From CAWEBF01 sp963807235 (GTDB lineage: Bacteria; Acidobacteriota; Vicinamibacteria; Vicinamibacterales; UBA2999), in NCBI GenBank assembly GCA_963807235.1, contig CAWEBF010000029.1, positions 110,439-174,438 on the forward strand: a DNA stretch of 64,000 bases. Direction: 5' to 3'. This document shows, one piece after another, positions 1-8,520 of the stretch. The position numbers were made by a program, and so were the translations under genes. Position 1 is the stretch's first letter. Each line of letters opens with the position of its first letter. Under the pieces are notes generated by a model, which was not told where the DNA came from, did no database searches, and saw only the letters and a program-made list of their open reading frames with translations.

Positions 1-453
1 GCCACCAGGATTGGTCGTCGCCAACGGCCACTGAACGGACGCGTGCCGCTCGAGCGCGAGACCGAGGGTCAGTTCGAGCTGGCGGCAGTGGAACGGCTTG
101 CACAACACGCCGGTCGAGTGTGCCGCGGCCATGGCCGACACGGCCTCCGGATCCGTGCGAGTGCTCATCAGGACAATCGACGAGCCCCAGCGCTGCCGGA
201 TGGCGTTGGCCAGGCGGACTCCGCCCAGTGCGCCTCCCATGTCGAGTTCCGCGACCAGTACCGCCGGGTGGTCGCCTTCAGCGGAATCGAGAGCGTCCGT
301 CACCGAGGCCGCCGAGGACGCGCTCACGCCCAAAACGCGAACAGCGCTTGCCGTGTCGAGAGCGAAGTGTTCATCGCCGTCAACCACGAGAACGTGGTGC
401 GGCCGACTCGTGGAGCCGCCGGGACTCGCGGGCACCTGATCAGGCTTCGTCAT
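1..453 (-). CDS. Response regulator receiver-domain protein (partial at window edge)
   Basis: The minus-strand frame starts with ATG at 453 and runs off the left edge (151 codons seen). It overlaps the stop of the upstream histidine kinase by 14 bp, so the two are translationally coupled. The fold looks like a CheY receiver: a beta1 acidic pocket LVVDGDE (residues 22-28), a conserved Ser/Thr in VLMSTRT, and a Lys in the VLCKPF motif. The stretch VLVAELDMGG aligns with the usual VLVxDLxMPG, which places Glu69 where the phosphorylated Asp normally sits. An Asp two residues later is the alternative acceptor. No output domain is visible before the edge. It probably receives signal from, or modulates, the neighbouring kinase. 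Confidence 0.75.
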   Translation of the reverse strand, partial: MTKPDQVPASPGGSTSRPHHVLVVDGDEHFALDTASAVRVLGVSASSAASVTDALDSAEGDHPAVLVAELDMGGALGGVRLANAIRQRWGSSIVLMSTRTDPEAVSAMAAAHSTGVLCKPFHCRQLELTLGLALERHASVQWPLATTNPGG

Positions 454-1642
454 TCGGCATCCAGAGACGCCCGGGAAGCGTCACGCGGAACGTCGTTCCC
501 CGGCGGTATTGGGTGACCACTTCAACGCGCCCGCCGGCCTGGTGAACAACGCCGGCCACGGTGGACAGTCCCAGTCCGCTGCCTTTTCGCTCAACCTTGG
601 TGGTGAAGAACGGCTCGAAGATCCGGGTCCTTACCTCGTCCGTCATTCCAATGCCGGTGTCGCGTACCTCTATCGCCACTTGCTCTGCGTCGTTGCTCGT
701 CACGATGGTGACGACGCCGCCCGACGGCATGGCATCGCGAGCATTGACGACCAGGTTGACCAGGACCTGCTCGAGCAGCACCTGATCCATCGCGACCCAC
801 GAGGGTGTGGCGCCGAGGTTCAGTGTCAGTCCGGCAGTGGTCCCCAAGAGCTGGTGAAAGAGCGCGGTCAGCTCGATGACGACCTGATTGACGCTAACCA
901 CCTGTGTCATCGAACTCGCCTCGTCGCGTGCAAACAGCAGCAATCGGTGTGTCCATGTCTCCGCGCGCTGCGCGGCCTCCGCAAGCTGAGTCGCGCTTTC
1001 TCGTACCACCGGAGTCGGCTCCCCGGCGAGCATTCGATCGGCGGATGCGACGATCGTCATCAGGAGGTTCCTGAAGTCGTGAGCCACATCGCTCGTCGTC
1101 CGCGCGATCACTTCCAGGCGTTGCGCGCGCCGGAACTGCGCTTCGAGCGATTTCCGGTCGGTGATGTCGTGGGAGTTGACGATGCCGATCGGCCCCACTG
1201 GAAGATCGCGCCGGTAGCATCCGACCGACTCGAAGACCCGCCAACTGCCGTCCTTGTAGCGGAATCGATGCTCGACGGGACCACCCGGTTCGCCGCGCAT
1301 GGCCGCAGCGAACGCCGCGCGAACGGATGCGAGATCGTCGGGATGAATGAACTCGAAGACGCTGCGGCCGATCAGGTCGCTGGGGCTGTACCCGAGCGAG
1401 TGTTCGGTCGAGCGATTCTTGAAGAGGATGACGCCCTGTTCGTCGATCACCGTGATCAGGTCGCGCGCCTGTTCCACCAGTGCCCGGTAGAACCGTTCAC
1501 GGTCGTCGAGGCTCAGTTCGGCGGGCGAGTGCCACGAGCGCGGCGCTGCCGCCGCGTCCGTGCCGCCCGATGCTGGATCGCTCCACACACTGTGCACGGC
1601 GCAACAAAGTGCAGGGTTCATGCCGGGAAGCGCCAGGCTCAC
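440..1642 (-). CDS. PAS-domain sensor histidine kinase
   Basis: A 400-residue soluble kinase. One PAS/PAC domain covers about residues 48-165 (FYRALVEQARDLITVIDEQG through the NSHDITDRK end). The dimerisation helix carries the phospho-acceptor His188 in SDVAHDFRNLL, the form found in hybrid-type kinases. The ATPase domain follows with an N box (NLVVNARDAMP), G1 (DTGIGM), F box (FEPFFTTK) and G2 (GSGLGLS). No membrane segment is seen, so it senses a cytoplasmic cue. It overlaps the receiver gene downstream and is divergent from the sigma54 activator across about 150 bp containing a 24-bp palindrome. The exact start is uncertain because several in-frame starts exist. Confidence 0.9.
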   Translation of the reverse strand: MSLALPGMNPALCCAVHSVWSDPASGGTDAAAAPRSWHSPAELSLDDRERFYRALVEQARDLITVIDEQGVILFKNRSTEHSLGYSPSDLIGRSVFEFIHPDDLASVRAAFAAAMRGEPGGPVEHRFRYKDGSWRVFESVGCYRRDLPVGPIGIVNSHDITDRKSLEAQFRRAQRLEVIARTTSDVAHDFRNLLMTIVASADRMLAGEPTPVVRESATQLAEAAQRAETWTHRLLLFARDEASSMTQVVSVNQVVIELTALFHQLLGTTAGLTLNLGATPSWVAMDQVLLEQVLVNLVVNARDAMPSGGVVTIVTSNDAEQVAIEVRDTGIGMTDEVRTRIFEPFFTTKVERKGSGLGLSTVAGVVHQAGGRVEVVTQYRRGTTFRVTLPGRLWMPNDEA

Positions 1643-1736
1643 CTCAGGCCGCCGGAATTGCCTCAGCCACCTGGGTTTGACCCGTTCGCGGTGGACGGCT
1701 CATTTCGGCCAGTCTTGAGCCGTACGTTGACATGTC

Positions 1737-1760
1737 GTCAGGTGACGATCGTCACCTGAC
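1737..1760. promoter_or_regulatory. 24-bp perfect palindrome in a divergent promoter region
   Basis: The half-site GTCAGGTGACGA is followed directly by its exact reverse complement, centred on GATC at 1748/1749. It lies between the divergent histidine kinase (start 1642) and the sigma54 activator (start 1796). There is no T-run, so a terminator is unlikely. A binding site for a dimeric regulator of one or both genes is the simplest reading. Confidence 0.6.
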
Positions 1761-1795
1761 AATCGCCTTGACAGGCCACTGAACCGGCTCGAACA

Positions 1796-4432
1796 TTGCC
1801 GTCAAAGAAGACCGTGGTGCAGACAGAGGAGTCGACAGCCGGGGATCGCCGGTCCGCGGCGTATCAGGCCCTGCTGCGCCGCGCCGAAGGAATGGCGGCC
1901 AGCCAGACCTGCGCTGAGTACCTGCAGCTTTTCTCCCGGCACGTGCGGGAGCTGGTTCCGTTCGACGCGCTTTCGGTCTGGAGCCACGACCCGGCGGAGC
2001 ACACGATCCGGCAGCTCCTCTTCGAGGTGGGTGGAGTGCCGGACCGGCCGGTACCGCGCGAACGGGCTCCGGTGGAATTCGGTCCCATCGGCCGCGTGGC
2101 CTCGACTCAGCAGCCGGTGGTGCTCAGATTGCACGGCGGGCCTGCTCCGCCCGTGGCGGTGGCGCTCCATGCGGCCGGGTTTCGCGTCATGTGCCTGGTG
2201 CCAGCCTCGACGCGAGACGTTCACTGGGGCGTTCTCGGAATCGCCAGCCGGGACGTCGACGACTACCCCCCCGCGATCGTCGAGCTTCTCTGGCAGATTG
2301 CCTCCCGCGTCGCGCGGGCCATCGAGCCGCTTCCCCCGGCGGGTCACGGCGTGGACGACCGCGATCGCGTACAGAGCCCGGTCGACCGGACGCATCTGCT
2401 CTTGCGCCTGACCAACGCAGTCACCTCCGAGCGTCACCTTCCCGACCTGTTGAACACGATCTCGGCGTTGCTGCGCGAGACGATCCCTCATCACTATGCG
2501 AGCCTCTCGCTCTGGGACGACGCCGCGCAGGGACTGCGCCGGTGGGCTGCCGTGCAGCCGGCGAACGTCGAGCCGATCCCCGAGGGCGTGCTTCTCGACG
2601 CCAACGAGCCGCCGTGGCTAGCGTTCAACAGCGGCGACGTAATCGAGATCCGAAAGGAAGCGCTCGACACGCTCCAGACCGAGGTCACCGGAGCCCTCGT
2701 GTCCCGGGGCCTGCAATCGGGAGTCTGCCTGCCGCTCAAGACCAAACGTGGCAAGTACGGCGTGCTGAACGTTGGCAGCCCGCAGCCGGACGCGTTTCCG
2801 GTCGGTGAAATCATGCTGTTGTGGCAAATCGCGCGACAGCTGGCGGTGGCCATCGAGAACGCGCTCGTCTTCGATCGGGCGGAGCGATACCGCCTCGAGG
2901 CGAGCACCGATCGGGATCGCTTCAAGCTGTTGCTCGACGTCAACAACACGCTGGTGTCACAACTCGACGCGCATGCGCTCTGGCTGTCGGTGTTCAAGAC
3001 CGTACGCGAGACACTGGATCACGACTACGCCAGTCTGATCACCTTCGAAGCCGGCGGGCGCGAGCTGCGTCTCGAAGCGGCCACCTATTACGACGAGCGC
3101 GGCGTCATGGAGTCTCACGTGGCCACGACTCTCCACCAGTCGCCGTCCGTCCTCGCGTTCGAATCGGGCGCGCCGCGTGTCTTCAAAGGGGCGGAGCTCG
3201 ATCAGTTGGACCTCGCGGGTGTTGCGCCGATGCGGAGCGCGGGCCTCCAGTGCGTGTGTTGTGTGCCGCTGTCGACCCGGCGCGGCGTGATCGGGGCACT
3301 GAACGTCGCGCGCCGTCGAGAGGACGCGTTCGCCCAGGCGGACATCGATCTCCTCCGCGACATCGCCGGGCAGGTCGCGATTGCCGTCGAGAACACGGTG
3401 GCCTACCGCGAGATCTCCGATCTGAAGAACAGACTGGCCGAGGAGAAGCTGTATCTCGAGAGGGAGGTCATCTCGCAGCACGATTTCACGGAGATTGTCG
3501 GAAACAGTCCCGCGCTGAGGGGAGTGCTGGATCAGATTCAGACGGTCGCGCCAACCGAGGCGACGGTGCTGCTGCTCGGGGAAACCGGTACCGGCAAGGA
3601 GCTGCTGGCCCGGGCCCTTCACGATCTGAGCTCGAGGCGTGAACGTCCGTTCATACGCCTGAATGGGGCGGCGTTGCCGACAGGCCTGATCGAGAGCGAG
3701 CTGTTCGGCTATGAACGGGGGGCGTTCACGGGCGCCGTCCAGACCAGGGCCGGTCGATTGGAGCTGGCCCACCGCGGCACGCTGTTCCTCGATGAGATCG
3801 GCGACATTCCGCTCGAGGTGCAGCCGAAGCTGCTGCGCGTCATCCAGGAGCGGGAGTTCGAACGACTCGGAAGCGGGCACACCCAGCGCGTCGATGTCCG
3901 GCTGGTCGCGGCCACCAACCGGAATCTCGAAGAGATGGTGGCGGGATCGGCGTTTCGAAGCGACCTCTACTATCGGTTGAGCGTGTTTCCGATCCACGTG
4001 CCCCCCCTTCGCGATCGGCGAGGCGACATTCCCGCGCTGGTCAGCCACTTCACCCAGAAGTGCTCGCGGGCGATGGGCCGGCAGATCACGACGATTCCGA
4101 AGTCGACGATGGACGCGCTGGCGCAGTGGCATTGGCCCGGTAACATCCGTGAACTGCAGAACGTCATCGAGCGGGCCGTGATCCTGTCGACCGGGTCGAG
4201 CTTGCAGGTGCCGGCTGCCGCCCTTCGGACGGTGGGCACGGATGAACCCGTCGAGCCGTCACGCACCGAGGCCCAGTATCGAGTGGGCGAACGCGACCTG
4301 ATTCTGAAAGCGCTCAGCCAGTCACGTGGGGTCATTGCCGGTCCCGCGGGTGCCGCGGCGCGACTGGGTCTCAAGCGGACCACGCTTCATTCGAAAATGC
4401 GTAAGCTCGGCATCAGGCGCCCGTCGTTCTGA
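1796..4432 (+). CDS. GAF-domain sigma54-dependent transcriptional activator
   Basis: An 878-residue enhancer-binding protein starting at TTG 1796. An internal ATG at codon 33 is the alternative. Three GAF-type sensory domains occupy roughly residues 40-180, 205-355 and 375-535. A coiled linker leads into the AAA+ domain with Walker A GETGTGKE (about 594), an intact sigma54-contact loop GAFTGA (about 642) and Walker B LFLDEIGD (about 663). The last 40 residues form a Fis-type helix-turn-helix (AAARLGLKRTTLHSKMRKLGI). The architecture resembles FhlA-type activators. Its stop lies just upstream of the exported amidohydrolase gene, so it heads a co-directional cluster that it may control. Confidence 0.93.
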   Translation: MPSKKTVVQTEESTAGDRRSAAYQALLRRAEGMAASQTCAEYLQLFSRHVRELVPFDALSVWSHDPAEHTIRQLLFEVGGVPDRPVPRERAPVEFGPIGRVASTQQPVVLRLHGGPAPPVAVALHAAGFRVMCLVPASTRDVHWGVLGIASRDVDDYPPAIVELLWQIASRVARAIEPLPPAGHGVDDRDRVQSPVDRTHLLLRLTNAVTSERHLPDLLNTISALLRETIPHHYASLSLWDDAAQGLRRWAAVQPANVEPIPEGVLLDANEPPWLAFNSGDVIEIRKEALDTLQTEVTGALVSRGLQSGVCLPLKTKRGKYGVLNVGSPQPDAFPVGEIMLLWQIARQLAVAIENALVFDRAERYRLEASTDRDRFKLLLDVNNTLVSQLDAHALWLSVFKTVRETLDHDYASLITFEAGGRELRLEAATYYDERGVMESHVATTLHQSPSVLAFESGAPRVFKGAELDQLDLAGVAPMRSAGLQCVCCVPLSTRRGVIGALNVARRREDAFAQADIDLLRDIAGQVAIAVENTVAYREISDLKNRLAEEKLYLEREVISQHDFTEIVGNSPALRGVLDQIQTVAPTEATVLLLGETGTGKELLARALHDLSSRRERPFIRLNGAALPTGLIESELFGYERGAFTGAVQTRAGRLELAHRGTLFLDEIGDIPLEVQPKLLRVIQEREFERLGSGHTQRVDVRLVAATNRNLEEMVAGSAFRSDLYYRLSVFPIHVPPLRDRRGDIPALVSHFTQKCSRAMGRQITTIPKSTMDALAQWHWPGNIRELQNVIERAVILSTGSSLQVPAAALRTVGTDEPVEPSRTEAQYRVGERDLILKALSQSRGVIAGPAGAAARLGLKRTTLHSKMRKLGIRRPSF

Positions 4433-4458
4433 TGCCACGGAACGTCTGGAGGCAGACC

Positions 4459-5931
4459 ATGCAGCGACGGCGTTTCCTTGGAGTCGGTGCGGCGCTGGCG
4501 GTTGCTGCCGCCAGCCCGCTTCTGTCCCGCAGGGCCGACGGCGGCCAGCGTCCGCAAGTTCCAGCCGACGGCGGCACGCTGGAGCGCAGTTGGCGCCAGG
4601 GCGTCACGCCAAATCAACGGCTCCTGCTGAAGGGCGGCACCATCGTCAGCCTTGATCCGAAGGTCGGCAACTTCGTGAAGGGCGATGTCCTGATCGAGGG
4701 GAAGAAGATCGTCAACGTGGCCGCCGAGATCCGCGCACAAGCCCAGGTCATCGACGCCTCGAACACAATCGTCATTCCCGGATTCGTGGACCCGCACCGG
4801 CACTCGTGGGAGGGTCAGCTCCGGCGCATCATCCCCGACGGCGCCATCGGCGCCTACATGGCCACGACCCACCAGGGTTTCGCCCGCTACTATCGGCCGC
4901 ACGACATCTACGTGGGCAACCTGATCACCGCGCTGGGGTGCATCGACGCGGGCATCACGTGCATCATCGACAACTCCCACAACTCGCGCTCGGCGGCGCA
5001 TTCGGACGCCGCGGTCAACGCGTTGATCGATTCCGGGATTCGCGGGGTGCACGCGTCGGGCGCGCCACAGACTGGAGACTGGGATCGGCAGTGGCCGCAG
5101 GACCTTGCGCGCCTGCAGAAGCAGCACTTTGCCTCGGACGACCAGCTGGTCACCCTGCGCATGTTCTCGGCGATGAACCGGGAGAACTGGGCGCTGGCCC
5201 GCCGGCTCGGCCTGCGCATCACCACGGAATCCAACGCCGCCGGGCCCGAGTTCGAGCAGTTCTGGAACGAGAAGCTGCTGGGCCCGGACAACACGTTCAA
5301 CCATGCGCAGGGTTGGCCCGACACGGTCTGGCAGCGCATCAAGTCAGCCGGCGCCACCGTCAATGTCTGCCCGCGGTCGGATGCGCAGTATGCGCTCGGG
5401 GAGGGTGTGTCGGCGCTGCAAAAAGCGATCGATCACGGAATGCGGCCGGGTCTCAGCATCGACAACGAGGTGTCCTACGGGACCGACATGTTCACGGAGA
5501 TGCGCGTCGCGTTCAACATCCAGCGGGCGATGGCCACCTACCGGAGAACGACCGGCGACGCGAAGGCTCCCGCCCTGATCGGGGTGCGCGACGTGCTGGA
5601 GTGCGCGACGATCGGCGGCGCCGCGTGTGCCGGGCTCCTGAACAAGTGCGGGACGCTGACGCCGGGGAAGGAGGCCGACATCGTCCTGATTCGCACCGAC
5701 GACATCAACCTGTATCCCTCCAACCACGCCATCGGGACGGTCGTCTCCGCGGCCGACACGCGCAACGTCGACACGGTCATCATCGGCGGCCGGGTGCGGA
5801 AGCTCCGTGGGAAGATGGTCGGCGTGAACATGGACAAGTTCCGGCAGCTCGCGGACGAGTCGCGCGACTATCTCTTTACCAAGGCCGGCTATAAACTCGA
5901 CATCTTCTCCACGAACCCCGCGCCGGCATAA
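4459..5931 (+). CDS. Tat-exported amidohydrolase (cytosine deaminase/AtzB-like)
   Basis: A metal-dependent hydrolase of the amidohydrolase superfamily, 490 residues. I chose ATG 4459 because GGAGG lies six bases upstream; the ATG at 4432 overlapping the previous stop has no ribosome site. The N-terminus MQRRRFLGVG followed by an Ala-rich stretch is a twin-arginine signal. Metal-ligand motifs are visible: HRHSW in strand 1, the His of TFNHAQG, and the Asp of LSIDNE. It ends with the superfamily's typical GKEADIVLI strand. The substrate is unknown; a deaminase or chlorohydrolase-like reaction fits the subfamily. The next gene starts 5 bp downstream. Confidence 0.85.
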   Translation: MQRRRFLGVGAALAVAAASPLLSRRADGGQRPQVPADGGTLERSWRQGVTPNQRLLLKGGTIVSLDPKVGNFVKGDVLIEGKKIVNVAAEIRAQAQVIDASNTIVIPGFVDPHRHSWEGQLRRIIPDGAIGAYMATTHQGFARYYRPHDIYVGNLITALGCIDAGITCIIDNSHNSRSAAHSDAAVNALIDSGIRGVHASGAPQTGDWDRQWPQDLARLQKQHFASDDQLVTLRMFSAMNRENWALARRLGLRITTESNAAGPEFEQFWNEKLLGPDNTFNHAQGWPDTVWQRIKSAGATVNVCPRSDAQYALGEGVSALQKAIDHGMRPGLSIDNEVSYGTDMFTEMRVAFNIQRAMATYRRTTGDAKAPALIGVRDVLECATIGGAACAGLLNKCGTLTPGKEADIVLIRTDDINLYPSNHAIGTVVSAADTRNVDTVIIGGRVRKLRGKMVGVNMDKFRQLADESRDYLFTKAGYKLDIFSTNPAPA

Positions 5932-5935
5932 GGCC

Positions 5936-6385
5936 ATGCGAAAACTTCAACTCTTGCTCGTTGCCACGGCGGTCTGCGTCCAGTGCGCCACCGTGCCCCC
6001 CGCCAACCCGGCCGAGGTGACGTCGGTCGTCGAATCCTTCTACGCCGCGATCAAGAAAGGCGACCCGGCTGCCGCCATGAGTGTCATCGCGCCCGACGCG
6101 GTGTTCCTCGAGTCGGGCAAACTCGAGACACGCGCCGAGTACGAATCCAACCACTTGCCCGCCGACATCGAGTTCGAGACCCAGGTGAACGGCAAGCGCC
6201 AACCGATGCAAGTGACGTTCAAGGACGACGCGGCGTGGGTGATCGCGCTGACCGAGTACGCGGGCACCTTCGAGGGGAGTCCGGTGGACTTCATCAGCGC
6301 ACAGCTGGTCGTGCTCACTCGCGATGCCGGCACCTGGCGCATCCGGTCGATTCACTGGTCCTCGCGCCCGAACATTCCCGGATGA
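5936..6385 (+). CDS. Secreted NTF2/SnoaL-like (DUF4440-type) protein
   Basis: A 149-residue protein with a hydrophobic signal (MRKLQLLLVATAVCVQCA; a Cys at the end makes a lipoprotein possible, but the lipobox is poor). The body matches the cone-shaped NTF2-like fold: a first helix VVESFYAAIKKGDPAAAMSVIAPDAVFLE, then beta strands ending in GTWRIRSIHWSS. Such proteins bind or turn over small molecules; no catalytic residues can be assigned. It sits 4 bp after the amidohydrolase, and its TGA overlaps the next ATG, so it belongs to the same operon. Confidence 0.8.
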   Translation: MRKLQLLLVATAVCVQCATVPPANPAEVTSVVESFYAAIKKGDPAAAMSVIAPDAVFLESGKLETRAEYESNHLPADIEFETQVNGKRQPMQVTFKDDAAWVIALTEYAGTFEGSPVDFISAQLVVLTRDAGTWRIRSIHWSSRPNIPG

Positions 6386-7410
6386 TTCGGCCGACGCCGT
6401 TGACACGCCGCCAGTTGCTCACGATCGGAGTCGTCCTGCCGTGGTCGGCCGGAAGGGCGCTCGCACAGGCGGCCGAGGACGCCGACGCGCAGGTCCAGAT
6501 CCGCCAGATCGAGGCGCAGCTCCGCGGCGCGCGCCTGGGCGTCTCGGCGCTCCACCTCGGTACCGGCCGCCGGCTCAGGTATCAGGCCGACGAGCCGTAT
6601 CCGATGTGGAGCACCTACAAGATTCCCATCGCGCTCTCTGTTCTGAAGCGGATTGAGGCCGGCGCCGAGCGGCTCGATCGCATGGTCACGGTGGAGCCGC
6701 GGTTCTTTTCGTCGGGCAGCGGCATCCTCACCGACTTCTTCAGCCGCGGCGCGCTGGCCCTGTCGGTGCGCAACCTGCTGGAGCTGATGCTCGTCCTCAG
6801 CGACAACACGGCGACGTCCATCCTCCTTGAAAGCGTCGGTGGCGGGGAGCGTGTCACCGCCGACCTGCGGAAGGTGGGCGTGCACGGCATCCGAGTGGAC
6901 CTGCCCAACATGCAACGCGCGGCCCGCCTGCTGCCCAACTACACACTGCCGCCGAAGGAGCAGTGGAGCGCGGAGCTGGCCGGGCGGGTGAACGCCGCCC
7001 TGGGAGCCGTGCAGCCTGGCACGCCGGCGTGGGACTACGCCATGAAGGTGCTCGCGGAAGACCCGCGGGATCAGGGAAGTCCCGACGGGTTCGTGTCGCT
7101 CATCCAGGCCCTGTACGAGCACCGGGTTCTCGAGCCCGCGGGCGAAGCGGTGGCGCTCGACATCATGCGGCGCTCCCGGGGCGATGCCCTCCGCGCCCTG
7201 CTGCCGCGCGACGTCGTGGTCGCGCACAAGCCTGGCGGTGGTCCCGGGTCGAACAACGACGTCGGCTTGATCGAGGTGCCCGGCGGTCCGGCGCTGGCGA
7301 TCGCCGTGATGATGCGGAACTCGACCTTCTCTGGCGTCGCCAACGAGCGCGCGATCGCGATGGCCTCACGAGTGGCGTTCGACGTGCTGACCCGTCCCGC
7401 GACGCGCTAG
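6382..7410 (+). CDS. Class A beta-lactamase-like serine hydrolase, Tat-exported
   Basis: The ATG overlaps the preceding TGA (ATGA), giving 342 residues. A Tat-like leader (TRRQLLTIGVVLP) precedes the domain. The nucleophile motif is Ser77-Thr-Tyr-Lys80 and the second motif is Ser140-Asp-Asn142, both intact. The third motif reads Lys283-Pro-Gly285 instead of Lys-Thr/Ser-Gly. No Glu is found at the omega-loop position expected about 36 residues after the SDN Ser; the local sequence is RVDLPNM. The deacylating Glu166 is therefore apparently missing, so hydrolysis of beta-lactams may be slow or absent. It could be a related peptidase or esterase. Confidence 0.85.
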   Translation: MIRPTPLTRRQLLTIGVVLPWSAGRALAQAAEDADAQVQIRQIEAQLRGARLGVSALHLGTGRRLRYQADEPYPMWSTYKIPIALSVLKRIEAGAERLDRMVTVEPRFFSSGSGILTDFFSRGALALSVRNLLELMLVLSDNTATSILLESVGGGERVTADLRKVGVHGIRVDLPNMQRAARLLPNYTLPPKEQWSAELAGRVNAALGAVQPGTPAWDYAMKVLAEDPRDQGSPDGFVSLIQALYEHRVLEPAGEAVALDIMRRSRGDALRALLPRDVVVAHKPGGGPGSNNDVGLIEVPGGPALAIAVMMRNSTFSGVANERAIAMASRVAFDVLTRPATR

Positions 7411-7413
7411 AAT
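7408..7413 (+). promoter_or_regulatory. -10 box for a leaderless esterase mRNA
   Basis: TAGAAT, formed partly by the beta-lactamase stop codon, ends 6 bp before the ATG at 7420. Transcription starting about 7 bp after the box would begin at the start codon. No good -35 is seen. Confidence 0.5.
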
Positions 7414-7419
7414 CCGTCC

Positions 7420-8520
7420 ATGATGGTGAGAGCGTCGGCTGTCGCGCCCGTCGTGGTTCTGGTCGTGGGTCTGGCGGTGTCGCTGACGGCACAGGGCCGT
7501 GGCGGCCGGCCCGCGGCGACGGGTGCCGGAAAGGTCGAGCGCGTCACCGTCCACGGCAAGGCGCTCGAAGGCAATCTCGAAGGCGACTCGCCGGACCGGG
7601 AGGTGACCGTCTATCTCCCGCCGAGCTATCAGACCGATCAGGCGCGCCGTTTCCCGGTGGTCTATCTGCTCCACGGCTACGGCGGGCGCGACGATACGTT
7701 CACCGCGCGGCTGGCCGCCCTGCAGGAGAGCGCCGACAGGCTGGCCACCAACCCGGGCTTCAGCGAGCTGATCGTCGTCACGCCCAACGCCTACACGCTC
7801 CACAAGGGCAGCATGTACTCGAATTCGGTCACCACCGGCGATTGGGAGCGCTTCATCGCCGAGGACCTGGTGGCGTACATGGACAGCCATTACCGCACGG
7901 AGGCCAATCGCAAGAGCCGCGGCCTGGCCGGCCACTCCATGGGCGGCTACGGCGCGCTGCGGATCGGCATGAAGCGGCCGGACGTGTTCATGAGCCTCTA
8001 CAGCATGAGCGCCTGCTGCCTGACGCCGAACCGCGAGCCCAGGCCCGAGGCAATGGCGGCGTCGGAGGCGATCAAGACGCGCGAGCAGGCCGAGGCCGCC
8101 GCAGCAGCCCCGGGGTTCGGCCCGTCCACGAGCCTGGCGTCGGCGGCGGCATGGTCGCCCAATCCCGGCAATCCGCCGCTCTTCCTGGACCTCCCCGTGA
8201 AGGACGGGAAGGTGCGGCCCGACATCATCGCCAAGTGGGTGGCCAACGCGCCGCTGGAGATGGTTGGCCAGCACGCGTCCGCCTTGCAGCGGTACTACGC
8301 CGTGGGCCTCGACATCGGCACCAAGGACGGCTTGATCGGCTCGAACCGCCGGATGCACGATGCGCTGACGCGCCTGCGGATCCCGCACTACTACGAGGAG
8401 TACGACGGCGATCACACCAACAAGGTCCGCGAGCGCGTGGAGCGGAACCTGCTGCCGTTCTTTGCGAAGAACCTGGTGTCGTCCGTCAACCCGACTTCAC
8501 CGGTATCGCCGCCGGAGTGA
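7420..8520 (+). CDS. Secreted alpha/beta-hydrolase esterase (esterase D / tributyrin esterase-like)
   Basis: A 366-residue exported hydrolase with signal peptide APVVVLVVGLAVSLTAQG. The domain begins with the strand EVTVYLPPSYQ, the oxyanion region VVYLLHGYGG, and the nucleophile elbow GHSMGGYGA (Ser near residue 172). The catalytic His is probably in EYDGDHTN near the C-terminus. The long acyl-hydrolase insert (residues 200-250) is typical of the putative-esterase family that includes feruloyl esterases and S-formylglutathione hydrolase. The gene ends tail-to-tail with the histidine kinase, overlapping it by 35 bp. Confidence 0.88.
   Translation: MMVRASAVAPVVVLVVGLAVSLTAQGRGGRPAATGAGKVERVTVHGKALEGNLEGDSPDREVTVYLPPSYQTDQARRFPVVYLLHGYGGRDDTFTARLAALQESADRLATNPGFSELIVVTPNAYTLHKGSMYSNSVTTGDWERFIAEDLVAYMDSHYRTEANRKSRGLAGHSMGGYGALRIGMKRPDVFMSLYSMSACCLTPNREPRPEAMAASEAIKTREQAEAAAAAPGFGPSTSLASAAAWSPNPGNPPLFLDLPVKDGKVRPDIIAKWVANAPLEMVGQHASALQRYYAVGLDIGTKDGLIGSNRRMHDALTRLRIPHYYEEYDGDHTNKVRERVERNLLPFFAKNLVSSVNPTSPVSPPE

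Noticed and set aside
1769..1774. TTGACA as a -35 box for the sigma54 activator
   Set aside because: At 17 bp spacing only AACATT follows, overlapping the TTG start; this is a weak promoter candidate.
5983..6381. N-terminal extension of the beta-lactamase-like protein
   Set aside because: The NTF2-like gene occupies this stretch in another frame, and an ATGA junction gives a Tat signal at 6382.
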